From Sisyra terminalis (taxonomy: Eukaryota > Arthropoda > Insecta > Neuroptera > Sisyridae), in assembly GCA_958496175.1 (NCBI GenBank), contig OY292277.1:50851050-50915049 (forward strand): a DNA stretch of 64,000 bases, written 5' to 3'. The stretch's first letter is position 1. Each line of letters starts with the position of its first letter. Positions 11,869-24,878 of the stretch are shown here, in pieces. Below the pieces are notes generated by a model. That model saw only the letters and a list, made by a program, of their open reading frames with translations. It did no database searches and was not told where the DNA came from. A program made the translations under genes and the position numbers.

Positions 11869-13562
11869 ATAAACATGCATTGGCCATTCATCATCCAGGT
11901 ATGCAATTTATGAGAATGTATCGGAACATTAAATTTAATTTTAAGTGCAAAGTGTAATTTGCTTTTCTTCTGTAAAATTTAGGAAAAAAATAGTAAATAG
12001 TATAAGGAAATTGTTTTAGACATTTAAAAGCTTAGAATGAGCTTTTAACAAGTATAAGGAGTGGCACTAACAATTAAGTTTCGCCAATGATTTCATCAGA
12101 TCTTTATAAATAAAAGAAATTGTAAAAGAAAGTAAAATTTTCTTGGTCTTTAGTTTTGTCAAAGAAATTTTCATTCCCGTTCATTTGCGTGGAAAATGCA
12201 TAGAAAAATGCATGGAAAAATGCAAACATGAATCAAATAACTCTGAAGATAGTTTGAATAAATCGATTCATGCATACAAATGGAATTTGCATTTTCGAAA
12301 ATGTTTCATATGATTTAAAAGACGAGAAATGTGTTATCTTATCATATAGGAAAAACTTATGAAAATTTATCGGTGAACACTTGGGTGAAAGTTACCACAA
12401 CTCCAGCGTCTACGGTTGCCGAATGGCTTCAGATATTCATAAATATGTTCTTAAAAATGCCATTGAAACTTGTGCATTTTCCCTCCCGGACAATGCACTT
12501 TTCAACCGCAACAAGCACATAAAAGCTCTTCCAACCAAGCGAAAAACTACCCATAAAAATTCATAAAAAATAAAACCAAATGGCTCCTTTTTTTTTTTAT
12601 TTCAAATTCACAGATTAACATTTTAATAAATCTGTCAAAATTCTGATGAGGTGTGAATGTTTTACGTTAAGGGTAAAACGTTGATTGTGAAAAGATTTTT
12701 ATTTTTATTTTGTACAACTTTTGAATTGGCATGATTTTCGTTTAAAAATTTAAATCTCAAACGTTTTCAAATAATTTACATTGCAAAATTTCAGAAAAAA
12801 AAAATAGGTTTTACCCTCAGGTTATTTATGCAAATTATACATTTTTCGTAATTCAATCTCTTGGGAAAACCTGTAACAACATATAAGTACATGAAATTCA
12901 CGTCTCGCTCTAATGATAATTGCAACGCCCGAAAAAAAAGCGGATAGAAAAACGATTTTTCTGCGATCTTTTTCAGCACAATTCCCCACTTTCTAATATA
13001 CTAACTGGAATGAAATTTTCTATTTCATCTCTTATTATAATCTCATTATAAACTCGAACAAAGAATTCCATTACATTAACGTTTTCTTTAACGCTGAAAG
13101 CATTTACGTCGCTCGTAATTCTTTTGTACGATTTCAAGATATTTTTACATTCATAAGTTAATTAATCATATTGTTGAATTATGTCTATCTTAATTGCAAA
13201 GTGAGCTGGCACATCTCAATGCAACGTTGTGCATTTGTGAATAGGAAATGCGATTAAAGCTCTACCATTTACATTTTCCAATGCTGATGAAAAAGGAGAA
13301 ATTATCAACCGCTTTTTAAATACGATTAGTTTATATTCAACTTTGGTTTCTATTGGATTTTTATTATGGAAATGTAAACTCTTGTTGGCTTTAAATGCAT
13401 GAAAATCGAAAGAAGGACGATTACTGATAGTTATTTCATATGGTAATAAAAAACAACTTATCGCTGTACCAAAATTGGACTACTTTTCGGGAAAGAGAAT
13501 AGGCAGTTTGGAACGCCATTATTGACTGGAATCTTGAAAATAAAGTGTAAATTCTTTATCGT
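11869..13562. other. Intergenic DNA, no supported gene
   Basis: Mostly AT-rich. A GC-richer patch at about 12380-12545 has overlapping ORFs of 61-63 codons in two frames. Neither shows a recognisable domain, and the patch has no convincing splice signals. A poly-T tract lies at 12588-12598. Confidence 0.4.
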
Positions 13563-13703
13563 GATTCTATTACTTCACATATAGGTTGTATTAATGGCAC
13601 TTCTGTGCTTTTTGAGCAGAAATTAAGTAAAGAAAAGCTCCATTTTACTTGCTGCCATCACAACTACAAATTAGTATTCAAAGGCTTGTTTGAAGAACAA
13701 AAA
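13563..13703 (+). pseudogene. Transposase-derived protein fragment
   Basis: A 47-codon stretch reads DSITSHIGCINGTSVLFEQK, then LHFTCCHHNYKLVFKGLFEE, and stops at TAG (13704-13706). The pattern T-x3-x-G-x-x-NG...LEQKL...C-x-HH-x-x-ELV-x-x-x-FE is one I associate with decayed insect DNA-transposon transposases. Further degraded coding-like sequence with several stops seems to continue to about 13960. Family assignment is by pattern memory only. Confidence 0.45.
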
Positions 13704-14127
13704 TAGCCAGACAATTAAAATGTCTTGACATTCGATTGTCGACAAATTTCCTTGAAAATCAGAAAAACATTGATTCAAAGAAAATATAGAGTAGTACTGG
13801 AAAGTTGTCATGCCTCAATGTATCAGAAATGAACAAAATGTTAGAATTTTACCGAAATGAATTAACTAAAGAAATCACTGAAGATGACTGTTGAGAATTT
13901 ATTTACTGGCATTAACTTTTGACATCCAACGCTAAACCTTGGCTGCAATGTAATTTAGCTTTAAAAGCACCTTAGCTGGTGATTTTTATGCTTTTTAAGA
14001 CCATGAAAGCTGACGAAAAAAATAGACAAATAGATTTCAAAATCAGCTTTACAGAAGTTCTGCCAGCATTTATGGTATTTATAGATGTATTGTCAATCTG
14101 GTCCGTTGATGATGATGTTGATGATGA

Positions 14128-14318
14128 TGTAAAATGATATAAAAAAAAACACTTAAATTTTATTTCTTGATATAATTTTAGATAAACTTTTTTTTATATT
14201 AACAATACTTTGATTATTAAAATTAAAATTTCGATTGTTGATTAACTCTACATTATCTCATATTAAACATTTTATTGAGATTAAACCTTTAGTTGCGAAT
14301 GCAACGGGCAACTACTAG
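14128..14318 (+). mobile_element. Short non-autonomous Helitron-like 3' end
   Basis: About 190 bp almost identical to 23250-23435. It ends with a hairpin GTTGC-GAAT-GCAAC, then GGGCAACTACTAG followed by T. A short GC hairpin just before a CTAG terminus with T as next base is the hallmark of a Helitron 3' end. The 5' start is only approximate. Confidence 0.6.
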
Positions 14319-15556
14319 TACTATGATAAAAATACTGAAAGTTTTTCAATGTGCTCTTTGGCTCAAGACGATTGAAAATCTCTGCTGTACATCATATGAA
14401 ATTGTTAAATAAATTAATCAACACTGGATTTTTGTAAACATTTGCGTTAAAAAAATAATTTAATCAAAATCTACGCATTTAAGAATAAAGTTATAAACTT
14501 TTTTATATGCACTTATTCAGTAGTTAATTTGGCAAATGTAGTTGCATATGCCATTTGATATGTTATACGTTTAAATTTCGAATACATCTGCATAATCTCA
14601 ATAGCTTGATAAGACTTTAAAAATAGATAATTTTATTCATCCTCCCATATAAAACATCTTGAGTTTTGATTTCGTCGTCGACATCTTGTCGCTGCCGGAT
14701 ATTAAATGTTAATATATTACGGTTCCATTACGACAGAATCACAACCCAAACATCCGATTCTGACAAATATCAATTGTGCCAATTTTCTAATAAATTTCTC
14801 TTTATTTATAAATAGAAAAAAAAAATACGTTGACAGACATGAACCAAGACCTTTTTTTCTAAGGGCATGAAAAACTCAAATTTTACATAATTTATTAGAA
14901 ACAACAAAGTGATTGTTGATTTACTGTTAAAAGACTTACATATTTATGGGGGCGCAATTAGGAAAAGTTTGGATGAAAATTCAAATTGGTGTCACACCTG
15001 GAAGGGTTGTTGATTTTTGAACAAAGGAATTTTAGCCACGTAATCATCAATTATAGAGTTTACCTTTTATAAATTAAAATATCAATCAAACTCTTCACCC
15101 ACGTATTTATGAAGCATATGGAACAATAGAAATGTTTATTTGAATTGTAAATTTTTTAGTGAATCTATCGAATTTTTTTCTCCACTTTTTTTTATCGTAA
15201 CATTGCGGTAATGGCATTGAAAGCTAGTTATGTTTATTCGTTTAAATTTAATCGAAAAAATTCGTAAAAATATCAAGCATTTTAAATATTTTGTTTAGCC
15301 AGTATATATGTATAATTTGAACCAAGAAGGACCAGATGGATTCAATGAAATACGATTTTTATTTGAAAATCATTTCTTTCAAAGACGTTAAATTGGCATT
15401 TTTGAGGTGGGAATTTTATTTTTGTTTAATAAAAAAAATCTTGTAATTGGTATGCGTTTCTTGGCGGTTTGTTAAGTTGTCGATTAACATCGTAGGTGTA
15501 TTTTTATGTTATGTTAATGAAATAGTAGATATCGGCTAGTTTTAATTTATAAGTAT
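14319..15556. other. AT-rich intergenic DNA, no gene seen
   Basis: No recognised protein-coding stretch or repeat. A GATGATGTTGATGATGATG microsatellite lies just upstream at about 14107-14128. Confidence 0.45.
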
Positions 15557-16565
15557 TAGGGTGATTTTTTTTTTTACTTTTTTTTTTTTGGTCCCATCGT
15601 GAAATTATGTTGAAAATACCAAAAAAAAAATTCCCTGAAAGTTTGAGCCCTTAATATTAATTTTAAGTCCTCGACCAAGACGTGTAAAGATTTCCCATTG
15701 AAAATACACGGAAACTCTGATTTTTTATTTTTAAATTTCTATATCTCAGCGGCATTTCATGGGATCACTTTTACCGAAGATGGTTTTTTCTCAGAATTAA
15801 ACGCTCTACAAAAGTGCTCATTGCGACAAAGTCGTAACTCACACCGGTGAGGTAGTACGGGCCACTGAACCTGATTTTTCCATAAAATTCGCGTTTTTTT
15901 GCATTTATCTCGTAAATAACAAGAGCTACGGAAAAATTATAAATAAAAAACTTGTAGAGAATTTGATTTCCTACAAAAAAGGTGTTGTAGACCAAGTCGC
16001 TAAGATCAATATTAAACGAGATATTAAGCCTTGATATTGATCATTTTGATAACCATATTGATCGTCAAAAATTTCACAGAAAAATCAATTCAGGGCTTAA
16101 TATCTCGTTTAATATTGATCTTAGCGATTTGGTTTACAAGAACTTTTTTGTAGGAAATCAAATTCTCTACAAGTTTTTTATTTATAATTTTTCCGTAGCT
16201 CTTGTTATTTACGAGATAAATGCAAAAAAACGCGAATTTTATGGAAAAATCAGGTTCAGTGGCCGGTACTACCTCACCGGTGTGAGTTACGACTTTGTCG
16301 CAAAGGGCACTTTTGTAGAGCGTTTAATTCTGAGAAAAAACCATCTTCGGTAAAAGCGATCCCATGAAATGCTGCTGAGATATAGAAATTTAAAAATAAA
16401 AAATCAGAGTTTCCGTGTATTTTCAATGGGAAATCTTTACACGTCTTGGTCGAGGACTTAAAATTAATATTAAGGGCTCAAACTTTCAGGGAAATTTTTT
16501 TTTTTTGGTATTTCCAACAAAATTTCACGATGGGACCAAAAAAAGTCAAAAAAAAAATCACCCTA
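15557..16565. mobile_element. Foldback element, family F1 copy 2
   Basis: Nearly complete palindrome with ends TAGGGTGATTTTTT and AAAATCACCCTA. Arms of about 450 bp are almost perfect reverse complements around a centre at about 16040-16085. Flanks ATAAGTAT (left) and ATAAATAT (right) match at 7 of 8 positions, consistent with an 8-bp target duplication. The same ORF of about 74 codons occurs in both arms, once on each strand (15771-15995 minus, 16129-16353 plus); this follows from the palindrome and is not evidence of a gene. Confidence 0.85.
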
Positions 16566-17340
16566 ATAAATATGTCTCCAGATTCTCAAATGCAATGCTC
16601 AAATGTCTATAATATTATAAATTTTAATAGCTCCATTTTTTATTTACTTAAAACCATATTGATTTAAAAATTCTATCTTTTCTTTCTCCCGAAATCAATA
16701 CAAGAAAAAAAAATAATTGTAAGCATTCTTATATAAATAGAAAAACATTTAAACATTAATTGGTTTCAATTACGATTTTATAGAAAAGTTTAATCAATGT
16801 CTATTGAAATTCAATTAAAAATACTTGCAAACAACAATTTGAAATGCAATCAACAGCCAACAGAAAAGGAATGCGAGAAATTTAATTATTGTAGGTAATT
16901 AAAAATAGGAGAATGCATTTAAGTTTTCATTATTGGCTAAAAAAATTTCAGATTTCTTTAGCTATTTTTTTTTTACAATTTTGATTTACTTTTGGATATT
17001 AATCACTCAAATTTATAATTAACGCCATTCGAGACTTGGCACCTATGCAAAGTTAGCACCCCATCAAAGGATTTGTGAATTGGTAATGATCTTAATCGTT
17101 AGGTCAGTTAAGGTCCGATATTTTTTTCGTTAGGTCTCCTATAGTTTTTTTTTTCATAAATAATAATTTAAATTTTGCAAAAAAAAAAATTGCATGTTAG
17201 TAACTCATTTAAAAGGAAACTAATTTATTTTGATGTTTTTGCAATTCTTTATCGTTAGGTCAGAATTGGTCCATCAAATTTATTATCATATTATTTGTTT
17301 TACGTGTTTTATTAGTAATTTTAATGTTTTTTAAATAAGA
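16566..17340. other. AT-rich intergenic DNA, no gene seen
   Basis: A/T homopolymer-rich sequence without recognised features. Confidence 0.45.
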
Positions 17341-17475
17341 AGACAATTCAGGTTGTTTAAGATCGGTTTTTTTATTTAATATTTTTGCTATCCAATTGGC
17401 TACGTTTCGTAACGTATCGTAACTTCATCAAGCTTCTTGATTCACAAAAATAAAATATTTTCAATTTTTCAATCA
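17341..17475 (-). repeat. Hammerhead-bearing repeat, single arm
   Basis: About 130 bp matching each arm of the 50780-51090 palindrome (ACAATTCAGGTTGTTTAAG, then TTTTTTTATTTAA, GCTACGTTTCGTAACG and CTTCTTGATTCACAAAAA). Only one arm is present here. It carries a mutated hammerhead motif. Confidence 0.75.
17393..17439 (-). ncRNA. Decayed hammerhead ribozyme motif
   Basis: Homologue of the two motifs near 50.8-51.0 kb. On the minus strand the first box reads TTGATGA where CUGANGA is required (C to T at the first position), and stem II has a T-T mismatch. The second box GAAAC and the helix I segments CAAGAAGC/GCCAATTG are kept. Loss of the invariant C should prevent self-cleavage. Confidence 0.6.
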
Positions 17476-19144
17476 TTTAAAAACTTTTAAAAACAACACG
17501 AAATTATTACTATTGTTAAAAATAGGTGATGAAAATTATAGTTTAAGTAGTATTTGAATTAAATTTTAATTTTTTTCTGGTTTATTTTAGAATCAAAAAC
17601 CAAAAATTGTAAATTTGATATCAAATGGTTTTAGAATAACGCTAAAAACGTGCAATGGAAAAACGAATAAGTAAATGATTCATAAAAACGTGATTTATGA
17701 AGCCATCAATTTTCGATAAGAAAAATGTATTTTTATTTCCAATGACTTCGAATCAGAGCTTCCACTCGAGTATAACTTTATTTTTTTATTTTTTTTTTCG
17801 TAAATATCATCATTTCCATTCACTTTTTGTGAACTAATAGAATATATAATGCAAAGGATTGTCATTTGATTTTAAATTAAACTTTTTCTGTTACCAAATA
17901 TTTTCATTTTTAATTTACATAAGTTATAAGAGATATTGCTTTGTATTACTCAAAAAAAAAAGTCTGATAAAATTTAAAATCGATGAATGATAGACTTTAA
18001 TTTCCCAAAGATTCGTCTTTTGAATACAAAATATTTTATTAAATTTGTCTAAAGATTTTTGCTGCCAATTCAAAGGGAAATAAACTATTTCTTTTTGCCA
18101 ATTTGAAATAATCAATTGATCAATCAAATACTCTTATAAATGAGCTAATTTATCACCAAATTTGATATATGTTAAGCAAGGTTTTTTCCAAAAAATTATC
18201 CTGCAAATACCAAATCTTTTTATGTAGTTTTAGAAGAATTTTCAACCAACGATTATCTTTTAGTGAGAATCGGAAAATCTACTCTTAATGTGATTTTCAC
18301 CATTTTCGACCTATATAAAAATTATCGATAAAGTTAAATATTTATAATATACGATTTTCTAAACGATGGAGCTAAAATTTTAATTAATGAAAATATAGGT
18401 AGCATAAATCTATGAGAAAAATTTTGGCTGGATTGAATATCTAAAAATGTGTTAAATATTCCTTCAAATTTTGTCGCCAAAAACACGAAACTAATATAAA
18501 GGATTTAAAACTGCTAAAAACAATAAAATTTTACTCAGAAAAAGAAAATTTTTAACAGAACCATAAAAGCAATTTCTCGTTTATCCTTTCATATTATTAT
18601 CATTCCCATTTTATTTGTACACGAAAATTCTAGAGAGATAATTTTCCAAATGGTTTAGATGATAAATATGAATTTTGAAATCTTTGAGAACGTTTTATTC
18701 TTTTACATTTTTTTTTTCCATCATTGACACGCCATCAAACAATCAATCATTCTTTAAAACTTTTATACCCTCATCTAAGTATAAAGTTTCGTAGAGCATC
18801 TTCATGCCACATAAAAAGCTTTTGATAACGATTATAAGTGCAACTAAACAAGAACTTTAAATGAAATTTGTGCAAAGTTAACATACAAAAAAAATGTATA
18901 CATTTTACAGAAAAAACAAAACTTTAAGATTGTAAATATTTTACGAGTACTTTGCATGCTTTTTAATTGGCACCAAACCAATTCATTAAAATATTTATTT
19001 ACACTTGTCAAATCTCTGAAATTGTTATGTCATCTTCTGTTGTACAACTCAATTCATTATTTTTTTTCTAAGACGAAGAAATAATGTTTGAATGAATATT
19101 TTTAAAAGTATTGAACATCCGAAACACGAACATCAAATTGAATA
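17476..19144. other. AT-rich intergenic DNA, no gene seen
   Basis: No recognised coding exon or repeat. The 67-codon minus ORF at 17924-18127 is compositionally unremarkable. Confidence 0.45.
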
Positions 19145-20694
19145 TCTATTATTATAAAGAGGAAAGATTTAATTGTTTGTTTGCTTTAAATAGGCTCCGA
19201 AACTACTTGACCGATTTGAAAAATTCTTTCACTGTTGGAAAACTACACTATTTTCGGTTAACATAAGCTAAATTAAATTTTCACAAAAATTAGGAATCTA
19301 TACTAAAACTCCAATAATGTGTGAAAAAACTGGTGACTTAACTAAAAAACGGAACAACCGAATTTAATGAAACTTTATATTAAGATACAAGACAATTACC
19401 CACAGACGTTAGGCTACTTATCATTCCTTAAAAATAATAAGGAATTGTATCCCCTACGTAAAAACTGAGGGATGAAAAAAATAATTTACTTCAGCTAGGC
19501 GAGTTATATATCATTGGAAAGGTATTTAAAACTTAAAAAATGATCTTTATTACTCTTTTTAGTTGAACTAATAAAAATCACAGTAATTTAATTCAAAGTA
19601 CAAAAAATTGCCTTTTTGAAATATAAATGTTTTTATAGATAATAATTTGACAGTAAACATTTTTTTTTACAAAATTGTTGTAAATAGATCCTTAGGGTTG
19701 CTCAGTAAGGAAATCTTTACGAAAAAAAATGTAAAAGTAATAATAATAATAATAGCAATAAAGCTTAAAGTAAATACGTTCTTAAAACCGTGCATATATA
19801 AAATCATGTATTTATATACTTCTCCGACTGATGAAGTTTTAATATTCTGTGTATTCCTTATAGGAAGTAGGCATGTGATAAGATTTTTTTTTTGAAATTT
19901 CCTACCCCTACAGACAAGGGTGGATTCAGGATTTTTTTCTTGGGGGGGCACAATATCTTCTATTTGCAAGTGCGTGAAAGGGATCACGAAAAAAATTCGC
20001 AATTCCAGCCAGAAATCATCATAATGATAAATTATAAATAATCATATCATCATACTGATAAAATAAATTTAAAATCCTCTTCCAGAGCAAAAGGCATACG
20101 CCAAATCGTGTATGGTGAACTCTGGACTATCCAATATGGTTTAATTATATAGTTGAAATTCAGATATTTTAATAATAAGTTTATAGGTACATAATGGTTA
20201 TACATGATTATGGAAGAACTGAGTTTCGTGCAATTGTACAAATTTCAGTTTTGCGGTTGTGTTGTACATTGCAAAAGTGTAATAGTTTTTGGAAAAAGGT
20301 TCATTCGGGAATCGAAAAATGGAGATGGGGTTATTTTGACGTGAATATTTTGATAACTTTCGACTTTTTTTTAGTCATAATTAAGACCCGAATTTATTGA
20401 ACTTGGCGATATTTTTTATTTATGTATTGATGCTGATTTATTTACGGATTATTTGGTTCACGGTTGGTATACCTACCGTAGGTATACGCAATTGAACATA
20501 CTCTTTTTAGATATTTATAAATATTTTGTGAAAATTAATTGATTATGACATAGAATTATTTTATTCTTTGCAACAGTGTATTAAATGTGTCTTTTTCAAG
20601 AGTGTGAAGTGTTTTTAAGTATAATTATATTTTTCGTAAAAGAAATAAGAAAAATAAAATACGTTACGCAGACGAAGTCGCGGGGATCAGCTAG
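19145..20694 (+). mobile_element. Non-autonomous Helitron, full length
   Basis: The 5' end TCTATTATTATAAAGAGG, then AAAGATTTAATTGTTTG and AGGCTCCGAAACTACTTG, is a common insect Helitron start. The 3' end reads GCAGACGAAGTCGCGGGG, then ATCAGCTAG. The element sits between A and T, the expected insertion site, and a small GAC-GAA-GTC hairpin precedes the CTAG terminus. No Rep/helicase ORF is present. An internal block at 19911-19960 (GGTGGATTCAGGA, then a G run) is shared by the related copy. Relatives are 26028-27466, 27817-28442 and 43336-44182. Confidence 0.8.
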
Positions 20695-22268
20695 TCATAA
20701 ATATACTTCTGAAGATGTAAAACTCTTAATTTTACTGTAAGCATAAAGTTGAACAAATTAAAATTGATTTAACATGAAGATTTCATAAATTTTTGAATGT
20801 TTTATTGAAACATTTACGATGTTAACCCCGTGGGCAAGAACGAATCATTAACGGCTGTTAGCTCCATAAAATTATCGTCTTGTAAATTACACAGTACCTA
20901 TTTTAATTTAAACATTACGTTGAATTAGACGAGAAACTTTTGGGGGAATAAATAAAGTTTTTAAGGGAAAGAGCTTGGAAAACTTATATGACTACGATAA
21001 TCACTTTACAGTTAAACAACTTTCAAATATATCCAAAATAAATAAATTAATAATCCTCCAAAGAAAAACACCTAAAAAACTATTATTTTTAGAAAATCAA
21101 TCAAAGTTTTGTAATCTTCATTGAAACAATGAATTTCATAATGCCAAAAGGAAAAAAAATGTATAAAAATATTTCGAATGCTTGTGTTTATCTTTATCTG
21201 TATTCTGTGTATGTTATAAGATGTTGAATAAATAGAAAAGAAAAATCACAGATTGCCTAATAAATTTGAGAAAAAAAGTGATAAATATTATTGTAAGGAT
21301 GCAATTTAAATAAATAGAAATGAAAGTTATGAGGCAAAAAGACAAGTTATGTTAAGTGCACACTTTCGGTATTGTAAACTTAGTTACTTTGATGGAGTTG
21401 TAAAAATTTTTTTAAAACCATTTTGATATTATGAAAGAGAATTGTCTTTGTTCTATCTATAAAAAAAAATGCCATACTTCAGAGATTAAATCGACTTGGA
21501 ACCAGGATCGAGTAACAAAGGTATCTGCAATATTGAATTCATCCTCGGAGAATTTCATAAAGCTACCCAACAGGAACATAACCGTAGTATCCCTGTTACG
21601 CCTGACCCCACAGTGAACACTGCGATCATCCCCTAGGAACTAGTAATCGAAGTCGACAACATTAACAACAAAAACATAAACACTAATAAATTACTGTTAA
21701 CGACATATAATGAACTATTTACAGTAGTGTTTAAATTACAGATAATTTTCGTATACCGCCCATTGCTTGGGAAAAAAATCTTCGCAAATGCATTACTTTG
21801 CAAACACCTATCTTTCTATCTAAATGAGCTTTTGGATATATGAATAATGGCAAGTGTAGTGCAAAGCCTTACCTTCTTTCCTGTTCATGTAAAATTGAAA
21901 CATTTTCATCCAAATAAGAGTAATAATAATCTAAAAAAAAATGCAAAACGAAAACATTTTTCGAATTTTCTCAGAAATTTTCCATCAAGTTCAAATTTTC
22001 GATAATATTATGATGTAATATTGTTTGTTGATAAAATTGATTGAATTTTTTTTAATTTTTACAGAAAGGAAACAATGAGGATTTTTCAACAATTCGAGGT
22101 TTTTCACAAGGCATTTCAGTTAATTATTATAATTTCAATTTTTGAGCAAATAACATCGTAGTACAAACCCTAAAGTTAAATTCTTACCTTGGTAGATGAT
22201 ATTTAAATACGCGATTTTTCCTGCAGCCTTAACTATTGTTAACGCGAATTTTTTTAGTTTCATTATTT
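20695..22268. other. Intergenic DNA, no supported gene
   Basis: Mostly AT-rich. A GC-richer patch at 21480-21660 reads through as a 61-codon ORF ending LLRLTPQ, but no domain was recognised. Confidence 0.4.
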
Positions 22269-22457
22269 CTAAGTTCCAACAATAATCTTATATTTAAAAT
22301 GGCTATCTTGCCGTGAGTCCGTGCAGATTGGGCTATGCGCATACGCTTTGTTATCCCCACTTACGCATTCAAAACATTGGAAGGGGTACTCACTCACTAA
22401 TGTATTTATTTTTGAATACGTATTTCGGATTTTTAGGTTTACAATAGGTGTAGCCAA
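22269..22457 (-). CDS. Unassigned Cys-containing open stretch
   Basis: A 62-codon minus-strand ORF in a locally GC-richer island reads YPFQCFECVSGDNKAYAHSP, then ICTDSRQDSHF. A consensus splice donor (TGC followed by GTAAGTGGG) falls inside it, so either the exon ends there or the ORF is fortuitous. The CxxC...C spacing faintly recalls the start of Ly6-type three-finger proteins, but no full domain or partner exon was found. Treat it as an unverified candidate. Confidence 0.15.
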   Translation of the reverse strand: MATPIVNLKIRNTYSKINTLVSEYPFQCFECVSGDNKAYAHSPICTDSRQDSHFKYKIIVGT

Positions 22458-23249
22458 AAAACATAATGCTCATTTATAAACTTAACTTAACCTTTTCAGA
22501 TATATCTACTTATCAGAGTTTAAATTTTTAAACAGACCCTAAGTTTTTGTTTCTAATAATAAATCAACTTTGTTTAATATTAAGTAGTAATAACGTTTCG
22601 CTTTTAACGGACTTTGATTGATTATTAAATTTGAAATTTCGATTGTTTATTAAACGTTATCCCTTACAAACTTTACTACCGTTTTTCACTCTTTTAGGTG
22701 GAGAAATTTTCAAAAACCCTTTCTTATTATATATCTGCATCGTATAAGGAAATACACTTTCCAAATTTTATCGTCACAAATGTGCACTTATATTTAAAAA
22801 TACAATGTAAAACGAAAAAAAATAATGACCTTCTTTTTATTAGTTAACATGACTAAAAGGCTATTCGATTTCGGACATTTGGACGTTGTACATACAAAAT
22901 TGTTGGAAATAGGTGGAAAGCGTGGAAGTAAATTCGAATATTTTATTTATTTTCAATAACAATAATTGGTTTCCAAATTGTTCTAAATACCGAAAAAAAG
23001 TTAGTATGGAAGATTTTGTATTTGAATTGACAGTGAAATAAATGGCAAAAAAATACTACCTTAATGCTTTTCAGCCGAATATATAAGTACTCCAGATCAC
23101 ATCCATTGGTTCATAACACAAAATAGATTTTAAAAAGTTTGATTTTTGAAAAACGAACCAAAATTTAAAATCGCCTCTTTGGTATAAGTACTACATAAGT
23201 AATAAACTTTTATACTAATTAAGTAAAATGACGTTATTTAAAATGTTAT
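22458..23249. other. AT-rich intergenic DNA, no gene seen
   Basis: Contains a stretch at about 22555-22670 loosely related to the short Helitron family (TTGATTGATTATTAAATTTG, then AAATTTCGATTGTTTATTAA), without its 3' hairpin. Nothing else recognised. Confidence 0.4.
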
Positions 23250-23435
23250 TAAAATGATATAAAAAAACACTTATATTTTATTCCTTGATATAATTTTAGA
23301 TAAACTTTTTTTATATTAACAATACTTTGATTATTAAATTTAAAATTTCGATTGTTGATTAACTCTACATTATCTCATATTAAACATTTTATTGAGATAA
23401 AACCTTTAGTTGCGAATGCAACGGGCAACTACTAG
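23250..23435 (+). mobile_element. Short non-autonomous Helitron-like 3' end, copy 2
   Basis: Same family as 14128-14318, with only a few differences: poly-A start, TAACTCTACATTATCTCATA, GTTGC-GAAT-GCAAC hairpin, GGGCAACTACTAG, then T. The two copies lie about 9 kb apart in the same orientation. Confidence 0.6.
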
Positions 23436-23876
23436 TAAAAAATTATAATCTGGATGAAATTGTAATATAAATCATCACTATCAAAGATCCATAATGATTT
23501 TTAGTAAAAACTTACACATTTGTCAAGAAATCAAAATTTTCGCTATATTTAGTAGGCGATCTGATCTTCTCATGAAAAAGAAAACATTAAAGCTTTTGAC
23601 ATCAATTTCCGGTCAAACTATGGCATTTATGGAAAATTGGTAAAGAACTTTGTGTAGGAAATTTCCTCAACTTTCATTTTTATAATAACTATTTTAATTG
23701 TATCTATATCTGGTTCAAAAGTTATTATAAAGAAATATTTTTTTTTGGAAAAGTCAATTTGGAGGGGGGAACCGGTGCTTCCTGGTGACGGATTTTTTGG
23801 TGAAAATTATGTTTAGGACCTAATCTCACAACTATTTAAAAATTTGGTTTCTACGTAATTTTTGATGAGTGCATAT

Positions 23877-24878
23877 TAGACTGATTAAAAAAAAATGATG
23901 ATTGTATTGAAAATATTGTTCGAAATGACAAAAAAAATCCTGTGAAAGTTTAAGCTCTTAATATTAGTATTAAGAGGTGCCGCATCGCAAATTTCGATTT
24001 TCCATTTAAATAACATGGGAACAATATTCTCTTGCATTTTGGAATTTTATAGCTCACGTTGGTGACAATATTTCGGAATAGCCAAGGTAAATTTTTGTAG
24101 AGAATTGAACGATCTACAAAAAAGGTCTTGTACAAGTTTTTGATATATTTATTCCTTCAAAAGTTATTCGAGGTCAAAGTTGAACTAAAGAGAAATTTTA
24201 ATATTTTTTCAATTTTTTGACCTAACCATCAATTTTATGAGAAAGTTTTTTAGGACATTTTTTGTAAAGCATTTTTTTTTTCTATAGCTTATCTCTATAC
24301 ACGTTTTTGATATTTTTCACAGGTCCTAAGTTATTTAATTAAAATAAAACCAAGAATTTTTATGTTAAAAATATAATAATTCAGGGAATTTTCTGTTTAA
24401 TGCAAATAACTTAGGACCTGTAAAAAATATCAAAAACTTTTAAAAAATATATGTTATAGAAAAAAAAGGGCTCTACAAAAGATGTCCTATAAAATTTTCT
24501 CATAAAATTGATGGTTGGGTCAAAAAATTGAAAAAATTATAAATTTCTCCTTACTTCAACTTTGACCTCGAATAACTTTTGAAGGAATAAATATATCAAA
24601 GTTTTAGTTAAAGACCTTTTTTGTAGACCGTTCAATTTTCTACAAGAATATCTCTTGGTCATTCCGAAATATTGTCACCAACGTGAGCTATAAAATTCCA
24701 AAGTGCAAGAGAATATTGTTTCCATGTTATTTAAATGGCAAATCGAAATTTGCGATGCGGTTCTTCTTAATATTAATATTAAGAACTAAAACTTTCACAG
24801 GATTTTTTTCTGTCATTCCCAACAATATTTTAGATATAATTAAGGAAAAAAAAATTCTTCATTTTTTTGAATCAGCTA
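23877..24878. mobile_element. Foldback element, family F3 copy
   Basis: Palindrome with ends TAGACTGATT and AATCAGCTA. An exact 8-bp target duplication GTGCATAT flanks it (23869-23876 and 24879-24886), extendable to 9 bp if the terminal A is counted. Arms carry TTAATATTAGTATTAAGAGG, CCGCATCGCAAATTTCG, TTTAAATAACATGGGAAC and TTCAAAAGTTATTCGAGG. Best-preserved F3 copy for defining the family. Confidence 0.85.

Noticed and set aside
15771..16353. ORF of about 74 codons (MVY…FFVGNQILYKFF…) present four times in the window as a possible gene family
   Set aside because: It occurs only inside the arms of F1 foldback elements, once per strand because the arms are reverse complements. It has no recognised domain.
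19667..20002. 111-codon minus-strand ORF at 19667-20002 as a gene
   Set aside because: It lies inside a Helitron, has low-complexity composition and is broken in the related copy at 26.2-26.5 kb.
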